From Pseudomonadota bacterium (GTDB lineage Bacteria; Pseudomonadota; Alphaproteobacteria; Sphingomonadales; SMXR01): 6,006 nt of DNA. The first letter of the stretch is position 1; each line of letters begins with the position of its first letter. The stretch is from contig JACZYI010000120.1 of assembly GCA_022571175.1 (NCBI GenBank), forward strand, positions 1-6,006, written 5' to 3'. Positions 5,406 through 6,006 of the stretch are shown here, piece by piece. The position numbers and the translations under genes were made by a program. The notes beneath the pieces were generated by a model. That model was given only the letters and a program-made list of their open reading frames with translations. It searched no databases and was not told the DNA's origin.

Positions 5406-5594
5406 ATGAGATTGCTTTTGGCAATTTTCTTGCCCTTTCTGGCATTTTTCACCATTGGACGCCCATTCTCCGGCATTATCTGTCTCATTCTTCAAATTAC
5501 ATTAATTGGCTGGGCACCTGCGGCCCTTTGGGCAGTTTATGCTCTCAGCCAATATGATACAGACCAAAAGCTGGATCGCATCTATCGCCGCTGA
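5406..5594 (+). CDS. YqaE/Pmp3 family small membrane protein (UPF0057)
   Basis: Very small hydrophobic inner-membrane protein of 62 residues. The N-terminal LLLAIFLPFLAFFTIGRPF and following GIICLILQITLIGWAPAALWAVYAL match the Pmp3 pattern: two membrane helices (about 2-17 and 22-48) joined by a short turn, then a charged tail (DTDQKLDRIYRR). Yeast Pmp3 and plant RCI2 homologues affect membrane potential and salt or cold tolerance. Bacterial members are linked to envelope or osmotic stress, but their mechanism is not settled. The start at 5406 is supported by a strong AGGAGGT nine nt upstream. The gene precedes a mechanosensitive channel gene by 70 nt on the same strand, consistent with a shared membrane-stress theme. 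An overlapping frame from 5369 encodes no known family and is rejected. Confidence 0.9.
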   Translation: MRLLLAIFLPFLAFFTIGRPFSGIICLILQITLIGWAPAALWAVYALSQYDTDQKLDRIYRR

Positions 5595-5599
5595 GGCAT

Positions 5600-5605
5600 T
5601 TGACA
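5600..5605 (+). promoter_or_regulatory. candidate -35 box (TTGACA) for the mscS-type gene
   Basis: A perfect TTGACA starts 6 nt after the end of the yqaE-type gene, 59 nt before the channel start codon. The -10 region at normal spacing (AGCTGT, 5623-5628) is a poor match. The 70-bp gap could hold a separate promoter, but read-through from the upstream gene is equally possible. Confidence 0.25.
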
Positions 5606-5664
5606 CTTGATTTGCTGCGGCAAGCTGTCTTCTATGAACGATCAGGCTTGAAGGGGGAGTTTGA

Positions 5665-6006
5665 ATGGAGGGTGATCTACAAGCAATCATGGCCCAATTT
5701 CCTGAACTAGTTACCACCTACGGCCCGTCCTTCCTGGCGGCAATGGTCATACTTGTTCTTGGTCTCTTGGGTGCGGGGCTAGCGCAACGCTTCATCCGAC
5801 GCGCGCTCGACAAAACCGGTCGTATCGAAAAAACCATCAGTATTTTTGCAGCCAGTCTGGTGCGATATGTAATTATAGCTGTCACGGTCCTCGCGGTTCT
5901 GGATCGATTTGGCGTGGAAACCACCAGCCTGATCGCTCTCCTGGGGGCAGCCAGTTTGGCAGTGGGCCTGGCACTTCAGGGCACTCTCTCCAATCTGGCA
6001 GCGGGT
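5665..6006 (+). CDS. small-conductance mechanosensitive channel, MscS family (partial, runs off the right end)
   Basis: Inner-membrane tension-gated channel that releases solutes on hypo-osmotic shock. Only the first 114 residues are present. They hold TM1 (about 22-45), a short charged loop, TM2 (about 58-79) and most of TM3, the pore-lining helix. The TM3 sequence LLGAASLAVGLALQGTLSN (92-110) is diagnostic of MscS. Leu98 and Leu102 align with the E. coli pore-seal residues Leu105 and Leu109, and Gln105-Gly106 with Gln112-Gly113. Ser97 replaces E. coli Gly104. The ATG at 5665 follows GGGGGAG with 5-nt spacing. The short N-terminus before TM1 indicates a three-helix, MscS-sized channel, not a large MscK-type one. 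The cytoplasmic vestibule lies beyond the window, so completeness cannot be judged. Confidence 0.93.
   Translation, partial: MEGDLQAIMAQFPELVTTYGPSFLAAMVILVLGLLGAGLAQRFIRRALDKTGRIEKTISIFAASLVRYVIIAVTVLAVLDRFGVETTSLIALLGAASLAVGLALQGTLSNLAAG

Noticed and set aside
5268..5495. 75-codon minus-strand open frame
   Set aside because: It is antisense to the YqaE/Pmp3 gene and its leader, with no recognisable features.
5369..5557. Plus-strand frame starting at GTG 5369, after the upstream AGGAGG
   Set aside because: It overlaps the YqaE/Pmp3 gene in another frame and its residues match nothing. The spacing from the first AGGAGG is also too long.

Overview
The window looks like chromosomal DNA of an alphaproteobacterium of moderate GC, by impression roughly half. 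The main clues are a single-domain CpdR-type receiver, found essentially in alphaproteobacteria, lying between tRNA-Val(GAC) and an N-formylglutamate amidohydrolase-like gene. An alphaproteobacterial-style YqaE/Pmp3 protein and OxyR support this. The mixed codon usage would fit a marine or environmental lineage, but I cannot place it further. I see no mobile element, CRISPR array, phage gene or hypervariable island. This reads as core chromosome.

Layout. Positions 1-256 hold no convincing gene. Positions 257-1277 (minus strand) encode a probable two-gene operon: dps (ferritin-like iron storage and DNA protection) followed 31 nt later by a Prx5-type peroxiredoxin. Facing away from it is oxyR (1388-2317, plus), the thiol peroxide sensor with the complete Cys203/Cys212 redox motif. 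The 110 bp between the dps and oxyR starts carries a near-perfect inverted repeat. It sits just upstream of a good dps promoter and covers a perfect TATAAT that probably belongs to oxyR. The three genes form a compact peroxide-defence module: OxyR senses H2O2, the peroxiredoxin reduces it, and Dps removes the ferrous iron that would turn it into hydroxyl radical.

Next on the minus strand are tRNA-Val(GAC) at 2359-2433 and cpdR (2516-2875). CpdR is the adaptor/regulator through which the CckA-ChpT pathway controls ClpXP proteolysis during the cell cycle. Divergent from cpdR is an N-formylglutamate amidohydrolase family gene (3016-3936, plus). It ends 3 bp from the end of a convergent 12-helix major facilitator transporter gene (3940-5223, minus).

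The right end is plus-strand and themed around the membrane. A 62-residue YqaE/Pmp3 protein (5406-5594) has an unusual structured leader. A small-conductance mechanosensitive channel gene (mscS type) starts at 5665 and runs off the window within its pore-lining helix. I found no evidence of a wholly new system. The most useful leads are regulatory: the OxyR site, phased TTTGCAA repeats beside cpdR, a palindrome before the transporter gene, and the yqaE leader.
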